Positions 24,801 to 36,635 are shown, counted from the first letter of the stretch. The stretch: 64,000 nt of DNA from Heliocidaris tuberculata (GCA_025618425.1 CM046852.1:124001-188000), one strand, 5' to 3'. Numbers and translations are program-made. Notes: generated from the letters alone by a model not told the origin.

Positions 24801-25182
24801 AACCCTTTCAGGACAGGAATTATTTATCACATTTTGTTCTTCAAATTGGCAACAATGATATGTTTATTTTAGTGCTATATGGTTCTAATAAGATGTTATA
24901 TATTTGAAAACAATATACATGGTTAGGAACTTTGTCGAAAGTTGAAAAAATTGCCAATTTTTATCAATAAACAATGATTTGAACCTCTCAGTATGTTGCC
25001 AATTTAAGTATTTTAAAACTTATTTTCCTTTTTAAAATTTCTGCCGTCAAATTCGATATGGTCGTTCAACAAAAATGGACACAGTGTGTGCAGAAATTTT
25101 TGCTCTTTCTACTCATGCATCTGGTATATTTTTAGAGCTTTGAATCAAAATATATTGAGCCAAACCACAAAATGTGGTCAAT
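24801..25182 (-). repeat. Interspersed repeat R5, reverse copy
   Basis: AACCCTTTCAGGACAGGAAT to CCACAAAATGTGGTCAATT is the reverse complement of the copies at 30509-30902 and 37352-37745. It includes the TTGGCAACAATGATA and GAACCTCTCAGTATGTTGCC lines. No coding frame is shared between copies. Confidence 0.85.
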
Positions 25183-25190
25183 TCACATAT

Positions 25191-25844
25191 GTGACCCTCC
25201 ACCACAAAACGACCAATAAGTCGGAAATTTAGGTCTTTTAAATTTCAGCACAGTCTGAAAGCTTAGATTCTTAGCTTTAAAATGATGTATAATTGTCTTG
25301 TATGGACTAAGCAAACCCTTGTAAATTACAGTGAGAGTGCCAACGTGTCAGACAGGCTAATGACCAAAACAATAGAGAAAACGGGCTCTAAAGAAGAGTG
25401 ACCATTTAAATCTGTGTCCTATTGTTTGTGGCACAAAAGTTAGAGTCAAAACTCTCGAGCCTATACTGTGAAGTACTAATTGGATTGGGTTGAAACTTTT
25501 CGTACCTTTAGAATAGATATATTTCTTTGTTTCTTTAGATTTTGAATATCAGACAGTATATAGTTTTTGAGCTATTCCAGAAAAGCGATGTGAAGTACTA
25601 TCCCAGCAAGCTGACTCACAAAGTTTGAATGTCCAGGAAAAAAATGGTCCTTTTGAATGAGAGTAAAAACATATTTCAACATGGTATTTTACTCTGAAAT
25701 TTTGTCAGATGGTAGATTAATAAATGAACTTTCAAAAATACAAAAAACAAACAAATCAAAATTTCAACCTTAAACCACCTTTTTCAGCTGTTTACTCTAA
25801 AACTCCCATTGCGACTTATTGGTCGTTTTGTGGTGGAGGGTCAC
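25191..25844. mobile_element. Foldback element with GTGACCCTCCACCACAAAAC ends
   Basis: The left terminus GTGACCCTCCACCACAAAAC then GACCAATAAGTCG is exactly mirrored by CGACTTATTGGTC then GTTTTGTGGTGGAGGGTCAC at the right. The perfect arms are about 33 bp, flanked by ATAT on both sides. The 650-bp interior has no intact ORF. Likely a non-autonomous DNA transposon. Confidence 0.88.
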
Positions 25845-26035
25845 ATATGCCTCAACAAACTGCCGCAAGAAACTGCAGCATTTTTGTATATTAAATGAAT
25901 GGCAAGTAGGGATGCAGGGCGCAACAAAGTTCCTACGTGTACTCACTTACCTGTGTGTTATAATAAATGTGAATTGCGGTACATTTATAAACCTCTGCAC
26001 TCTTTGAAGCGGTTTAATGCAGCATATTTGAACTA

Positions 26036-26600
26036 GCCTGTATTACTGAATACGCCATATTTATTATACCCCCACCAAACGAAGTTTGAAGGGGGGTATA
26101 TAGGAATCAGCGTGTGGTCGGGCAGTCGGGTGGTCGGTCCGTTGCAAATCCTGCACATCGAACTACTTCCTCATTTTTCGAGCAATGCTCATGAAATTTG
26201 GCATACACATTGGTCTTGGGATGGAGATGTGCAAGACATAATTTTTGAATGTGTTGGAAACTCCGTTGCCATGGTAACAGCATATCATGGCAATAAATCA
26301 GGTTGAAATATTGTGCATAGAACTACTTCCTCATTTTTCAAGCAGTGCTCATGAAATTTGGCACACACATTGGTCTTGTGGTAAAGATGTGCAAGACATA
26401 TTGTTTTAATGTGTAGCAAACGACATATGGCAATAAACAGAAAAATACTGCACATCAAACCTCTTCCTCATTTTTCGAGCAATACTCAGGAAATTTGGCA
26501 CACACATGGGGGCAGGGGTATTAATCACCTTCAGTGATATTCTAGTTTATTTTTATTTTATTTTCACAAATTTTGCAAATGGCGAGTGGGTCACGAATTC
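26036..26600. mobile_element. Dispersed CCCCCACCAAACGAAG repeat nested in a TACGCCATA-type element
   Basis: The inner element runs from about 26067 (CCCCCACCAAACGAAGTTTG) to about 26549 (ATTAATCACCTTCAGTGATA). It contains three degenerate tandem units of about 150 bp built on TACTTCCTCATTTTTCGAGC and TCATGAAATTTGGCA. On both sides lie pieces of the host element seen whole at 53094-53982 (TACGCCATATTTATTA on the left, TTGCAAATGGCGAGTGGGTC on the right). The 26112-26306 open frame is repeat-derived. Confidence 0.65.
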
Positions 26601-26947
26601 AACAACATGCGAAAATCTTATTCTTTTTTATTTAATTTGATATTTTGACAGGTTTGTTTCTTTCAATTTGTACTCACATCTTGCTTTCTCCCCTTTGCAT
26701 CTGTACAGTATTGCTTGTTAAAATACATTTTCTGATATTTAGTCATCTTGTTTCAATATATTTATTTTTTTCCTGTTCATCAATAACTTTCACATTTTTT
26801 CTGTAACCATCTGTTGTGTTTTCATTTTCTGCCTCTATTTCTATGTTAAAAATACATTTTCTGATATTCAGTCCATCTGTTGTATTTTGTTTGTCATATA
26901 AATACCTTTTCACATTAATATTCTTCTGTAACCCTCTGTGTTCTCAG

Positions 26948-27205
26948 GTGCTGTCCCAAGCATGCAAGTAGTAGCTGCTGTCATTACCTGTGATACCATA
27001 CAGATCTTCTGGGCACCCGATCTTCAGACGGATATCATATATCGTATAGGAATCAACCCTGGTACAACTCCTGATGCCTTTAGTCAGATGACTGAGTATA
27101 CCTTCACAGGTCTTAGCCCCGCTACTGCATACACCATTAGCGTATCTGCATTCTCCTTTCAGACTAACTATAGGTCAGATTATAATGTGATCACTCAGCA
27201 GACTG
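26948..27205 (+). CDS. FN3 domain 2
   Basis: Single 1-1 exon of 86 codons; acceptor TGTTCTCAG|GT, donor ACTG|GTAAGT. B strand IQIFWAPD and F strand TGLSPATAYTISVSAFS. The intron before it (about 2.2 kb) is filled by repeat R5 and two transposons. Confidence 0.93.
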
Positions 27206-27783
27206 GTAAGTCCATTGATCTCATGTACTTTGTCTCTATCTTAAGATTTGATGATGATGTACATGTATGTTTTGATTCTGTGTAATATTGTTCTCTATGA
27301 TTATTTTGTATTAATTGAGATCCTGCCCACAGGCAATTTGCTTTCCGGTATTCCACCATTTTAGAATTTGATTTTCTTGCTGTTATTTTTTGCCCATGTT
27401 CTTACACATGTATATATTGTTTTAAAATGAGAAATAAATAAAATGATTTGAGTTTAATGGAATTCGATTTATAGATTTTCTTTAATTTTTGTTCAGTGCA
27501 TCATTTCAGTGCAATGCATTGTTTTAGTGAACTCATTTACTTTTCAGTTTGTTTCAATGTTAAAGTCTTCATGCTGATATATTTTGTTGTCTTTATCATT
27601 GCCTATTTTATATTGTAAACATAACACTATTAGTACCTGGACTGCTGTCCATGATTATGTTTTTTTACTAATAAACCAAAGAGATTGAACTTTACTGAAC
27701 CTGCCATTACGTAATATAATTTGCCCATTCAATGCATGTTTGTTTTTAATAGATCAGGGCATTTTTGCATGGAAAGTTGCCCT

Positions 27784-28036
27784 TAAGGTAGCTTAGCGAA
27801 ACACAATGTTGCATAAAGACGCGGGGAAAAACGCATCGCAAAAAATTGCCAGTTTCGTATGTGCTTCTGAAATTAGAATTAGACATATCTGAATAAAAGT
27901 TTTCAAATTATTTTGCTTAAAAGTGTTCAAAGATTTAAATACTCTACAGAATGAAATTTTGATTTTGAACAATAAAAATATGCGTCTTTCCTGCGTTCTT
28001 ACACACCACAACGTTTCGCTAAGCTACATGTACCTA
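27784..28036. mobile_element. Palindromic MITE family R7, copy 1
   Basis: Left end TTAAGGTAGCTTAGCGAAAC and right end GTTTCGCTAAGCTACATGTA form inverted arms. An inner pair AAGACGCGG/GCGTCTTTCC is also symmetric. Copies at 47925-48197, 50010-50300 and 54393-54627. Confidence 0.82.
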
Positions 28037-28059
28037 AACGCAACTTGATTTTCAAATAT

Positions 28060-28368
28060 GGGACTTGCATTTTATTTTTTGAGTTGCATTTAAATGAAAC
28101 TTTTTATGCAAGAGGGGCTCAGGTTTACCTGTAAAAAACTAATTGTGATATTCGTTTTATGTTGTAATGCCCCCTGTCTATGTATTTTAATGTTATATTT
28201 GCTATGTTGTGAAATGATTTTTGCAATACACACATGTACGTCACAAATGGAAATCAAACTTCCATTTTTGGACAGAGGATCAGGATTCAACAAATTCCAA
28301 TTCCAAAATATCCTTCCTTTCAGTGATAAGTGTAAAAAGTGATTAAATTGAATTGAATTTATTTACTC
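28060..28368 (+). mobile_element. Possible LINE 3-prime end with ATTGAATTGAATT tail
   Basis: The stretch ends GTGATTAAATTGAATTGAAT, the short-repeat tail style of CR1/L2-like LINEs. Upstream there is no intact ORF. A reverse-oriented tail of similar type is at 31182-31480. The family is an inference. Confidence 0.4.
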
Positions 28369-28414
28369 TGTTTTTATTGGTACATGGTAACAAAAACATA
28401 TTATAACAAAGGGG

Positions 28415-28690
28415 TAACTTCGCTATTCATAAGGACCGTTATTCATAAGGACCACTTATTCTTAAGAACCGCTATCCATAACGTGTAACTAAATGAATAG
28501 CGGTTTTGTGTGAATAGTGGTCCTTCTACATAGTGAGCAAACCATAGACAAATTACCTCACTGTTCATAAGGACTTCCGTTCATAAGGACCACTATGCAT
28601 AACTAGTCATAAGGACAGCTATTCATAACGTGTGTTAAATGAATAGCGGTTTTCTATGAATAGCAGTCCTTATGCATAGCGAGTGGACCC
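28415..28690. mobile_element. Degenerate inverted-repeat element built on TTCATAAGGACC
   Basis: Many copies of ATTCATAAGGACCG and its complement GAATAGCGGTTTT alternate in both orientations across 275 bp, including two inverted units (about 28425-28535 and 28565-28690). Non-coding. Confidence 0.7.
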
Positions 28691-28771
28691 CATAACAAAT
28701 ATGATATGAAGCAATACACTGACATATACATTTACATTTCACTGAAGTGGGCCACAATGTGTAATTCAGTA

Positions 28772-29145
28772 TTAAAGTGTACCAATCACCTGAAAAAATA
28801 ATTTGTTTACAGCTAGAAAGTATGAAATCAACCTCAAAGAACTTTGTCTGGTATTCTATAGGTCAACAGTTAATGAGTATGAAGGAAATAAAGGATAACA
28901 TGAAAATCCTCGCGCGGAACCGAACTCCGAGTTTGGTTCCGCGCGAGCCTTTATCTTCGCGAGTGCGTACAGGTGCGTCGAGTTGTCTGCTCACGAGTCG
29001 CTTTTACGCTTATAGAGAGTGTACTTGAAATTGCAATATCTCTTTATAGAATTAATATTTGAAGCCCATATTTTGAATATAGTATAATGGCATGAAACCT
29101 CTAACATACGGAGCAAAATTATTTTTGGTGATTGGTACTCTTTAA
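28772..29145. mobile_element. MITE family R3, copy 1, with GC-rich central palindrome
   Basis: Ends TTAAAGTGTACCAATCACC and GGTGATTGGTACTCTTTAA are inverted. A GC-rich near-perfect palindrome sits at 28909-28947: arms of 19 bp, CTCGCGCGGAACCGAACTC against GAGTTTGGTTCCGCGCGAG, with one mismatch and a single central base. Other copies at 33521-33895, 41842-42139 and 63086-63385. The terminal TTAA suggests a TTAA target. Confidence 0.85.
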
Positions 29146-29230
29146 CAAGAATGACTGAATTTCTCCACACAACAGAGGGTATAGTTGCATGCATATTTAT
29201 GCTTTTTGGTGTATGATTTTTATTTCACAG

Positions 29231-29361
29231 GTCCAAGCGGTCCTGGTGCTATTACCCTTGTTGGCAAGACGACCACTGAGATTGAGATAACATGGCTCTC
29301 AGCTCAAGGGAATTTTGATAGTTATCGTGTCTTTGTCCAGTCTGCAGGTGGCCTGCCAAGG
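29231..29361 (+). CDS. FN3 domain 3, first exon
   Basis: Acceptor TATTTCACAG|GT, donor AAGG|GTATGT; phase 1 in, phase 0 out. Strands A-C-prime with IEITWLSAQGNFDSYRV. The internal intron is in the C-prime/E loop after GGLPR. Confidence 0.9.
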
Positions 29362-30269
29362 GTATGTCCCTCAACACCGTCTGTATGACCAAGTTTTGAC
29401 CCATTGTCACAAAAGAATTTTCAAGAAACAGCTTTTGACTTAGAATGCTTTGCTTCATTGTTAGATACACGTAGGGTAATAAATATGGGAATAATTACTG
29501 CAGGATGAAGGTACCAGTTTCTTGCTAACACCTTTCGTGTCATAGGTGGCACATCCTGCCAAAAATTTGTGTGTTGAACAATTTTCATGACTAAATATTG
29601 CTAAGATCTCTTTCCGTAACAGAAATAGGTAGCCTCATGTTAAGTTGAATACATCTTAATACAGTTTAAACCCTTGATATTTCATTTATGACAATAAACC
29701 AGTTGGTAATTAGGACATGGTACAAATGACCCTGAAATGACCCCAATATGTACGTGTGCCCCAATTTGTACATGCATGCACATTTGGTTTTGGTGAACAA
29801 GCTACTTGTTTAAACCTCATCAAAACCCATTCTGCTGATGTTGTCTTTCCTGTTGTCAATTTTTCTCATGTGTCTTTCATTCATTATTGTTTTAAATTCT
29901 TTTTATCCCCTGTATTTGTCACTAATTTGTGATTTCTAATGTTTTCATTTCCAATCTCAAAACCATAAAGAGAAAATTGCACCAAACTGGCAAATAAAGT
30001 GAATACAGTTTTATCTTAGCACACTTGCCACCAACCAAAATTGATTATCTTGATCTTCAGGTAGTAGGAAAGTAATACACATGCATGATGCATGTTTATT
30101 ATAAGTATGCAATTTATGTAGTGTGTTTCATGGTACATGTACATGCATCACCTGCTGAGAGTAATTGTGCCGTTAACTCAACTAAAAATCATAATTCTGA
30201 GTCTAAGCCTTTCTTGGCTCTCTGCAAACAATATCCATTTCATCACAAGGTTTTATTGTGTCCATTTAG

Positions 30270-30423
30270 GTGTTTCCAACAATTCCTGCCAATGGTGAAA
30301 GACGACTGACTATCAGTGAGCTAGATGCAGCTGTCCGGTACAGTATTAGCATTGAGACGATTAGCTATTTTGGTACACAAGAACTGACCAGCTGTGACAT
30401 TTCAACTCGTGATGTTACAACAG
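30270..30423 (+). CDS. FN3 domain 3, second exon
   Basis: Acceptor CCATTTAG|GTG, donor ACAG|GTAGCT; phase 0 in, phase 1 out. SELDAAVRYSISIETIS is an F-strand motif lacking the usual PGT. It contains one cysteine (LTSCDIST). The domain totals about 95 residues. Confidence 0.88.
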
Positions 30424-30508
30424 GTAGCTTTTTCTATCTTTTTAATGTCCTTATTCTTTTATGCAATATGTCTTACACTGTATGTAACAGAAGCCTTTCA
30501 AGACAATG

Positions 30509-30902
30509 GACCACATTTTGTGGTTTGGCTCAATAACTTTTGATCCAGAGCTCTAAAAAATATACCAGATGCATGAGTAGAAAGAGCAAAATTTTCTCCA
30601 CACACTATGTCCATTTTTATTGCATGACCATATTGCGTTTGATGCCAGGAATTTTAAAAACAAGAATAAGCTTTGAGATCCTTAAATTGGCAACACATTG
30701 AGAGGTTTAAAATCATTGTTTTTCATCAAAATTGGCAATTTCTTTCAACTATTCAACAAATTTCTAACCATGTATATTGTTTTCAAAGACATTACATCTT
30801 ATTTGAACCATGTAGCACTAAAAGAAAAATATTATTGTTGCCAATTTGAAGAACAAAATGTGATCAATTTAGCCCTTAAATAATTCCTGTCCTGAAAGGG
30901 AT
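30509..30902 (+). repeat. Interspersed repeat R5, copy 2
   Basis: CCACATTTTGTGGTTTGGCT to CTGTCCTGAAAGGG; matches 37352-37745 in the same orientation and 24801-25182 in reverse. Two TTGGCAA lines face each other, hinting at internal symmetry. Confidence 0.85.
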
Positions 30903-30952
30903 ATCAGTTGAACATATGCTGTAATGCTAAGCTTATGCCTGGCTCACACTAG

Positions 30953-31138
30953 AACACGATAAAAACTATTTTCGAAAAATCAACTCACAGAATTTCAGTA
31001 GCCCTGTCTGTCACCTTTAGAAATGTGCGAACATTACAATGGCATATTACGTAATCTGAATCTGATTTCTGTGGGAAGTACAATAGGCCTTTGAAATTGC
31101 CCTTCAGTTTATTTTTCAAAAGTAGTTTTTATCGTGTT
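30953..31138. mobile_element. MITE family A, copy
   Basis: AACACGATAAAAACTATTTT at the left and AGTAGTTTTTATCGTGTT at the right, flanked by CTAG-type sequence (ACTAG and CTAGAT). The central third is reversed relative to the 6771 copy, as expected for a near-symmetric element. Confidence 0.85.
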
Positions 31139-31181
31139 CTAGATGACATTTGCTGATGTTAGGGCTGCTTCTGTGACTGAT

Positions 31182-31545
31182 ACAATTCAATTCAATTCAA
31201 TCTTTATTGTCCATAATTCATACATGGAAATTTGTTTTGTTTACATGCATATTACAAATATAAATTCGAAAACAGATACAGATAATGGATTTAACAACAA
31301 CAAAGAAATCAATGATAAATACGCATCATGAAAGAGTGATATTGAGTAAAATAGTGATTGCACAATGAACAGTACAAACAATAGTCTTTTAACAACTGAA
31401 ATATAGGTTAATTGCCTTCACAGCTAGCTCGATGAGTGCAGGTAATGACTCAAATGAAATGGCTTTAGTATACAAATTCATGTTTGCTTGTGCATTATTG
31501 AATATGCACTGCACGAATGTTAAGTCACAATCAAAAAATGAGTAA
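31182..31545 (-). mobile_element. Possible LINE 3-prime tail, reverse orientation
   Basis: Begins TTCAATTCAATTCAATCTTT, the complement of an AAAGATTGAATTGAATTGAA tail typical of LINE 3-prime ends. No ORF survives. Confidence 0.45.
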
Positions 31546-31574
31546 GACTTGTCGAGTTCACTATCCATTTCATT

Positions 31575-32105
31575 GCAGCTTACATTAACTCTTTGCCCTG
31601 TGCATTACGAAACCCACGGCTGCTGGATTATTTTAAAGGGTGATGTGATGAACCAGTACGGGGGTTTTACTCTTGAATTACTTCTTACTGGTGCTTTTTA
31701 TGGGAAAATAATGTACAGCAAAGTTGTAGACTAGAGTCTTTACTTTCTAATGATGTATAACTTATATTATTTTGCACAGATAGTAAGATATATTGGCATA
31801 AATGTTAGGATGAAAAATTCGAACAGGGCTCTCAGATTCCCCCATAGACATCACTTACCATGATATTTCGTAACATGAAAAGCGCATTAAAAAAAGATCA
31901 TTTACTCGAAAAAAGCGAATGTAAGCAAATATCGAAAACGCGATGGAACGAAAGCTCTGTGTGTGTACAATGCATTGATATACAGGAATAGAGCACGCAT
32001 GTGCCCATTCAATTGTATTAGCGCTTCATCTTTTGTCTGTGATTTCTGTTGACGATCGTCGACCGGAAGTGACAATGGTCGACAATAGCAGGCTATTTGT
32101 TAACT
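31575..32105. repeat. Repeat R9 (TTAACTCTTTGCCCTGTGCA), split copy
   Basis: The left piece TTAACTCTTTGCCCTGTGCA (31588) and right piece TCTGTTGACGATCGTCGACC with GACAATGGTCGACAATAGC (32045-32090) are contiguous in the copy at 40443-40590 but lie about 420 bp apart here. The intervening DNA is therefore likely an insertion. Confidence 0.6.
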
Positions 32106-32574
32106 GAGTGCAGTGCATATCACTAATGCACAAGGCAAAAAACATGGATTATTTAATTTATAAAACAGGCCTACAATATGAATACAAAGTTGAAAATTGG
32201 CTACAAATCCTATCAAAACTCTTAAGAGTCGCACATTCATGGAGGCCACCATTTGCTTTCTTTGAAGACATCACAAGGGCAGCCAGACAGCACAATGCAT
32301 GTCTCAGTTTGTGCATTAATGTCCTTGTCATATGAAACAACACACATGTTAGCCATGCATTATCCCTTTTTGCCATGGGTTATCTCTTTTTGATGGGAAT
32401 TTTTTTGCACAGTCAAGACATAGACAGTGTTATGTCACTTGAGCAATTAGAATGCATACATTCTAGAACACATTTTTAATATAAAAACATTCCAATGCAC
32501 ATGACTTTCATGATGCTATGATTCTCAACTATTTAATGAATTTAATGATTTTGTTATCAATGTTTGCCATGCAG

Positions 32575-32838
32575 ATCCGCTGAATGTAGGAGAGATTGTA
32601 GTGACTGCCTTCACCACAGACTCAATCACAGTCATCTTTGGTAAGAGTGATCTTGCTACTGGCTATAACTTAGTCATCACGAACATCGATGGCAACAGTC
32701 CTGTGCTGCAAAACATCAATCTGGCGCCGTCAGCAAGCTCGCGTGTGACCTTTGATGGGTTAGAAACTGGAGTGAATTATGAAATCACTCTCACCTTGCA
32801 AGGCACACAAAGCACCATGACCATAGAACAGAGGACAC
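32575..32838 (+). CDS. FN3 domain 4
   Basis: Single 1-1 exon of 88 codons; acceptor TTGCCATGCAG|AT, donor ACAC|GTGAGT. The B-strand tryptophan is replaced (ITVIFGKSD). DGLETGVNYEITLTLQG is the F-strand motif. The YNLVITNIDG line resembles domain 5, suggesting a local duplication. Confidence 0.92.
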
Positions 32839-33520
32839 GTGAGTTTGATTCTGTTGATGATATCGAAAACTATGTTTAGCAATATGTTGTATACTGGTAA
32901 GATGTGCGCCAATGGATTATGCAGGCGGTGGCTGCACATTATGAGCAAACTCACTCAAAACTTATTGATCATTCTTTGACTACATTCTGTGCAACTTATT
33001 TCTCTCTGCACATAATCCAGGTTGTTGACAGTGATAGTATTTTGTCAGCAATCATGAATGAATGTATTAGAAATTTCACCAAAAATTGTGTTTGATTCCT
33101 TCTGCTGGTCACACTATAAATCTAAACAAATATAAACTAATCAAATTCATTGAAGAAAGAAAGCTTAACATGAAAACTAAACATGCATGAAGTCTATGGT
33201 ATTTCTAACTGTTGCATTATGTACATGTATATTTGTATTACCAGCTGCAGGCAGAATAACAACTGAAAACACTAGACAAAGATATGGGTACTTATATGTA
33301 GTACATGTAGTACACAAATATTTGGAACCTGTATTTTGTTATATTTGAACTATTTGTAGTCCTTTTCAAAATAATAGAACAATTTAACGGTAATCCTTTT
33401 CATGGAATATTGCTACTGTGATATTATTCCATAATGGGAATAAATGAATGATATATTTCACAAATTATTTCTTATTTTACCAGACATCAGCTTTCAATTT
33501 AATATTTTCACATAGTGGGT

Positions 33521-33895
33521 TTAAAGTGTACCACCCACCTGAAAAAAGAATCTGTATACTGCTATAGGAAGTATAAAATTAACCCAAAGAACTTTATCTA
33601 AAATCCTAAAGGTCAACAGTTTAGGAGTGTGAAGGAAATGAAGGATAACATGAAGGTGCTCGCGCGGAACCGAACCTCCGAGTTGGGTTCCGAGCGAGCC
33701 CTTATCTTGGCGAGCGCGTACAGGTGTGTTGAGTAGTCTACTCACGAGTCGCTTTTATGCTTATAGAGAGTATAATTAAACTTGTAATATCTCTTATAGT
33801 AGTGATATTCGAAGCCCATATTTGGAATATAGTAGAATGACTTGGAACCTATAACATGCAGAGTAAAATATTTTTTGGTGATTGGTACCCTTTAA
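33521..33895. mobile_element. MITE family R3, copy 2
   Basis: Ends TTAAAGTGTACCACCCACC and GGTGATTGGTACCCTTTAA. The central palindrome is present but decayed (CGCGCGGAACCGAAC against GGGTTCCGAGCGAGC). Confidence 0.85.
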
Positions 33896-33974
33896 ATGAG
33901 CACTCTATACCCAATTACCAGACCAAGTCACATTTACCTTTGCTTCCTTCTCAATATCTCCTATGTATGAACAG

Positions 33975-34253
33975 AGCCCAGTGCTTCTAGATTTTTGATC
34001 ATCCAAAATCCCTCTGTCACCTCCTTTGATGTGATCTGGACCACTCCTGAAGGAACCTACCAAAATTTCCTGCTGGTCATTACCAACCCTGATGGCACCA
34101 AGAGGCCTGAGATTGCCCTTGGACCTAATGACTTCAGTCAGGAGGTAACAGACCTTCTTCCAGGAACCAGATACAGTGTTGAGCTATTCACCACTGTAGG
34201 AACTCAGGATAACCTGATCCGGAGTGAACCGGCTACTATTGAAGGAATGACTG
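33975..34253 (+). CDS. FN3 domain 5
   Basis: Single 1-1 exon of 93 codons; acceptor ATGAACAG|AG, donor ACTG|GTAAGT. FDVIWTTPEGTYQNFLLVI and TDLLPGTRYSVELFTTVG are clear FN3 signatures. Confidence 0.94.
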
Positions 34254-34918
34254 GTAAGTAAATTTCTGTTGACAACATTAAGACATGTCTAAAACATTCC
34301 CTTTTAGAAAGAAATTTCCAAATTGAACCGGTGACTTGAGGAAGTATGCTGAGCGTATATCACACTTCTCAGTCTTCTCTATCCTGTTTTCTTTCCTCCT
34401 CTCTATTTCAGCACTTAGGTAAATATTGTGATATGTGCTTATAAGTACATTATACTTTCACTTATCAAATAATCTTTTGTCCTGTCTTCGGATTGTGATG
34501 AGTCATATGAGGCTATCCAACTTCATTTGTACTTGTGTGGCAAATTCAGTAATGAAACCTGAAAGAATGAAGATGCATCAAATTCATCCCCTTCTTTCCC
34601 ACTAAATTGAGGAGTAATTATCATATATGAACTTTTAAGATTAAAATTCAGAGTTTCAATTCCTTTTTTGTTCATTGTAGTTTTCGAACTTCTATAGGAC
34701 AAAGTTCACCTTGCATGTCTTCTTTTCTGTTTCAGTTATAAACTACTAACCATTCTAAGTCCAAATACATTTTGATGAAACTTTAAAAGTCTTGGGCTGG
34801 ATTTTGCCACAGAGAGCACTGAAGGGGTTAAGATGTAAAAATCAATATTTTCTGGTTAGGATTGTAGAGTATTAATGGGTGTTTACAAAAGATACTGATG
34901 TTTTTTTCTGCTTTGTAG

Positions 34919-35176
34919 AATCCCTGGGATCACTTCAAGTTATCTACATCGACAGAACTACAGACAGTCTTGAGGTGGCCTGGGGAGCTAATATAAGACC
35001 TAACCCTGGGGCGTACCGGGTCTTTTTCCATCCTGATGGACAGTTAGATGCAACTCCTCTTGTCACGCAGAACAGAGACATCCGAGGGACATCTTTAGTG
35101 GCTGGTCAACTTTATAATGTTGAAGTCCAGTCAGAAAACTACCCTCAAGATACTGGAATGCTTGATGTCAGAACAA
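34919..35176 (+). CDS. FN3 domain 6
   Basis: Single 1-1 exon of 86 codons; acceptor CTGCTTTGTAG|AA, donor ACAA|GTAAGT. LEVAWGANIRPNPGAYRVFF is the B-C region. The F strand is VAGQLYNVEVQSEN. Confidence 0.93.
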
Positions 35177-35523
35177 GTAAGTCTATTGGACAACCTAAAT
35201 AGTAGGCTGTTCATCAACCACTCACATAATCAATATATTAATGTTCAATTCTTCTTATTCATTTTTTGAAATTAATTGTGTTCATCATTATTAATAACTT
35301 ATGACTGAATTCTTATAGTTTCTTGAATATTAAACTTTCAAACTTTCATACAGGAATTATTCTTCCTCAGTCACACTTACAAATGGACCTGCTTGTATTC
35401 TTGCTCAGTCCCAAATGCATTTATGTGTTGTTTTGCGTGGTGTCAAGATGCATTTAACTCCGCTGAAACTGTTCTTGCTTAGTCCCTTTTGTATTTAATC
35501 ATGTTTGTATTGTTCTTAATTAG

Positions 35524-35708
35524 TCCCCTTCCCTATCAGAGACCTTGCTTTGGATGGAGTAGCTACATCTGTATCATTTAGGGTTTCTTGGAGCGAACCA
35601 TCAAGTGGGATCTATGACGGCTATGCTGTCTACATTGCAGGACAAGATAACGTCCAAAGACTTGTATCTAGAATAGATGATGTAGATATGACACAGGTTC
35701 TCATTGAG
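35524..35708 (+). CDS. FN3 domain 7, first exon
   Basis: Acceptor TCTTAATTAG|TC, donor TGAG|GTAAGT; phase 1 in, phase 0 out. FRVSWSEPSSGIYDGYAVYI is canonical. The internal intron lies just before the E/F loop, after TQVLIE, as in domain 13. Confidence 0.9.
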
Positions 35709-36129
35709 GTAAGTGTAGCAGTTTTAGTACAATGGGGGAAAGGCTTGGAATAAACTTGCACTTGATCATTCTTAAAGATATATCATAGAAACTATGGTCC
35801 ACATTCATAAAACCTTGTAACTTGATGTTTACCCTTTGGGGGCTGTAATGTAAACCAGTTTTATCAAGCTATATTGCTGATCATGCCGAAGCATTGATAT
35901 AGCCTTATTTAGAAGTAAATCACAAAAAAGAACAACAACAACAACAAGGCAAAATAAAACTATTTTATATGTAAATAAATGGCAAGTGGGGATGACAAAC
36001 CTTAACATTGAATCTCACTTTAACCCAACTGCAACCCTAATCCTAACTCTGTATCAAGATGATGTTCTTTTTCATGCAAGACTTGATTATTACAGACAAA
36101 ATATTTCAAGTGTCTATTTTTGTATACAG

Positions 36130-36235
36130 GATTTAGACCCCAATCAAGAATACTCTGTGTCTGTCTATGCTGTTGCTGGTTTTGGGCAGAGTACAGAGGT
36201 CCGTAGTGAAGTTGCTCAAGCAACTGTTTCAACAG
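36130..36235 (+). CDS. FN3 domain 7, second exon
   Basis: Acceptor TTTGTATACAG|GA, donor ACAG|GTAAAG; phase 0 in, phase 1 out. DLDPNQEYSVSVYAVAGFG completes the fold and ends in VSTG, closely like the second exon of domain 13. Confidence 0.92.
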
Positions 36236-36635
36236 GTAAAGGATTAACATTTTAGATTTGTGTTAGATAATCTTGAGTTATTGCAAAAGAATTGCAGTTT
36301 GTGAGAAACTGCCTGAAAGAAATTTTAATGTGATTATCATTCAGTTTGTTGTCTGAGCATTAAAACAAAAGCCTCCATGGCATCACAGTGATTGAGAAGT
36401 TCAATTCACATTTGAACGTATGAGACACATGTTCACATTTCCAACACCAAACATCATTTTTACAGTTTTTATTGATACCATGAATTGCCAGTATGTCCAG
36501 GTTTGTCGCAACACTTCCCAAATATGCAATACAGTGTACATGGAAAGATCTCTACTTAAACCAAGATGAAAAATGTACATATTCCTTGTTATCTACATAG
36601 TAATTGATTGTAGAAGTTTCTGTTGTTGTTGCTAG

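Noticed and set aside
28909..28947. GC-rich hairpin as a possible terminator or structured RNA gene
   Set aside because: It recurs in the same place in other copies of a MITE family, so it is part of a transposon rather than a single regulatory structure.
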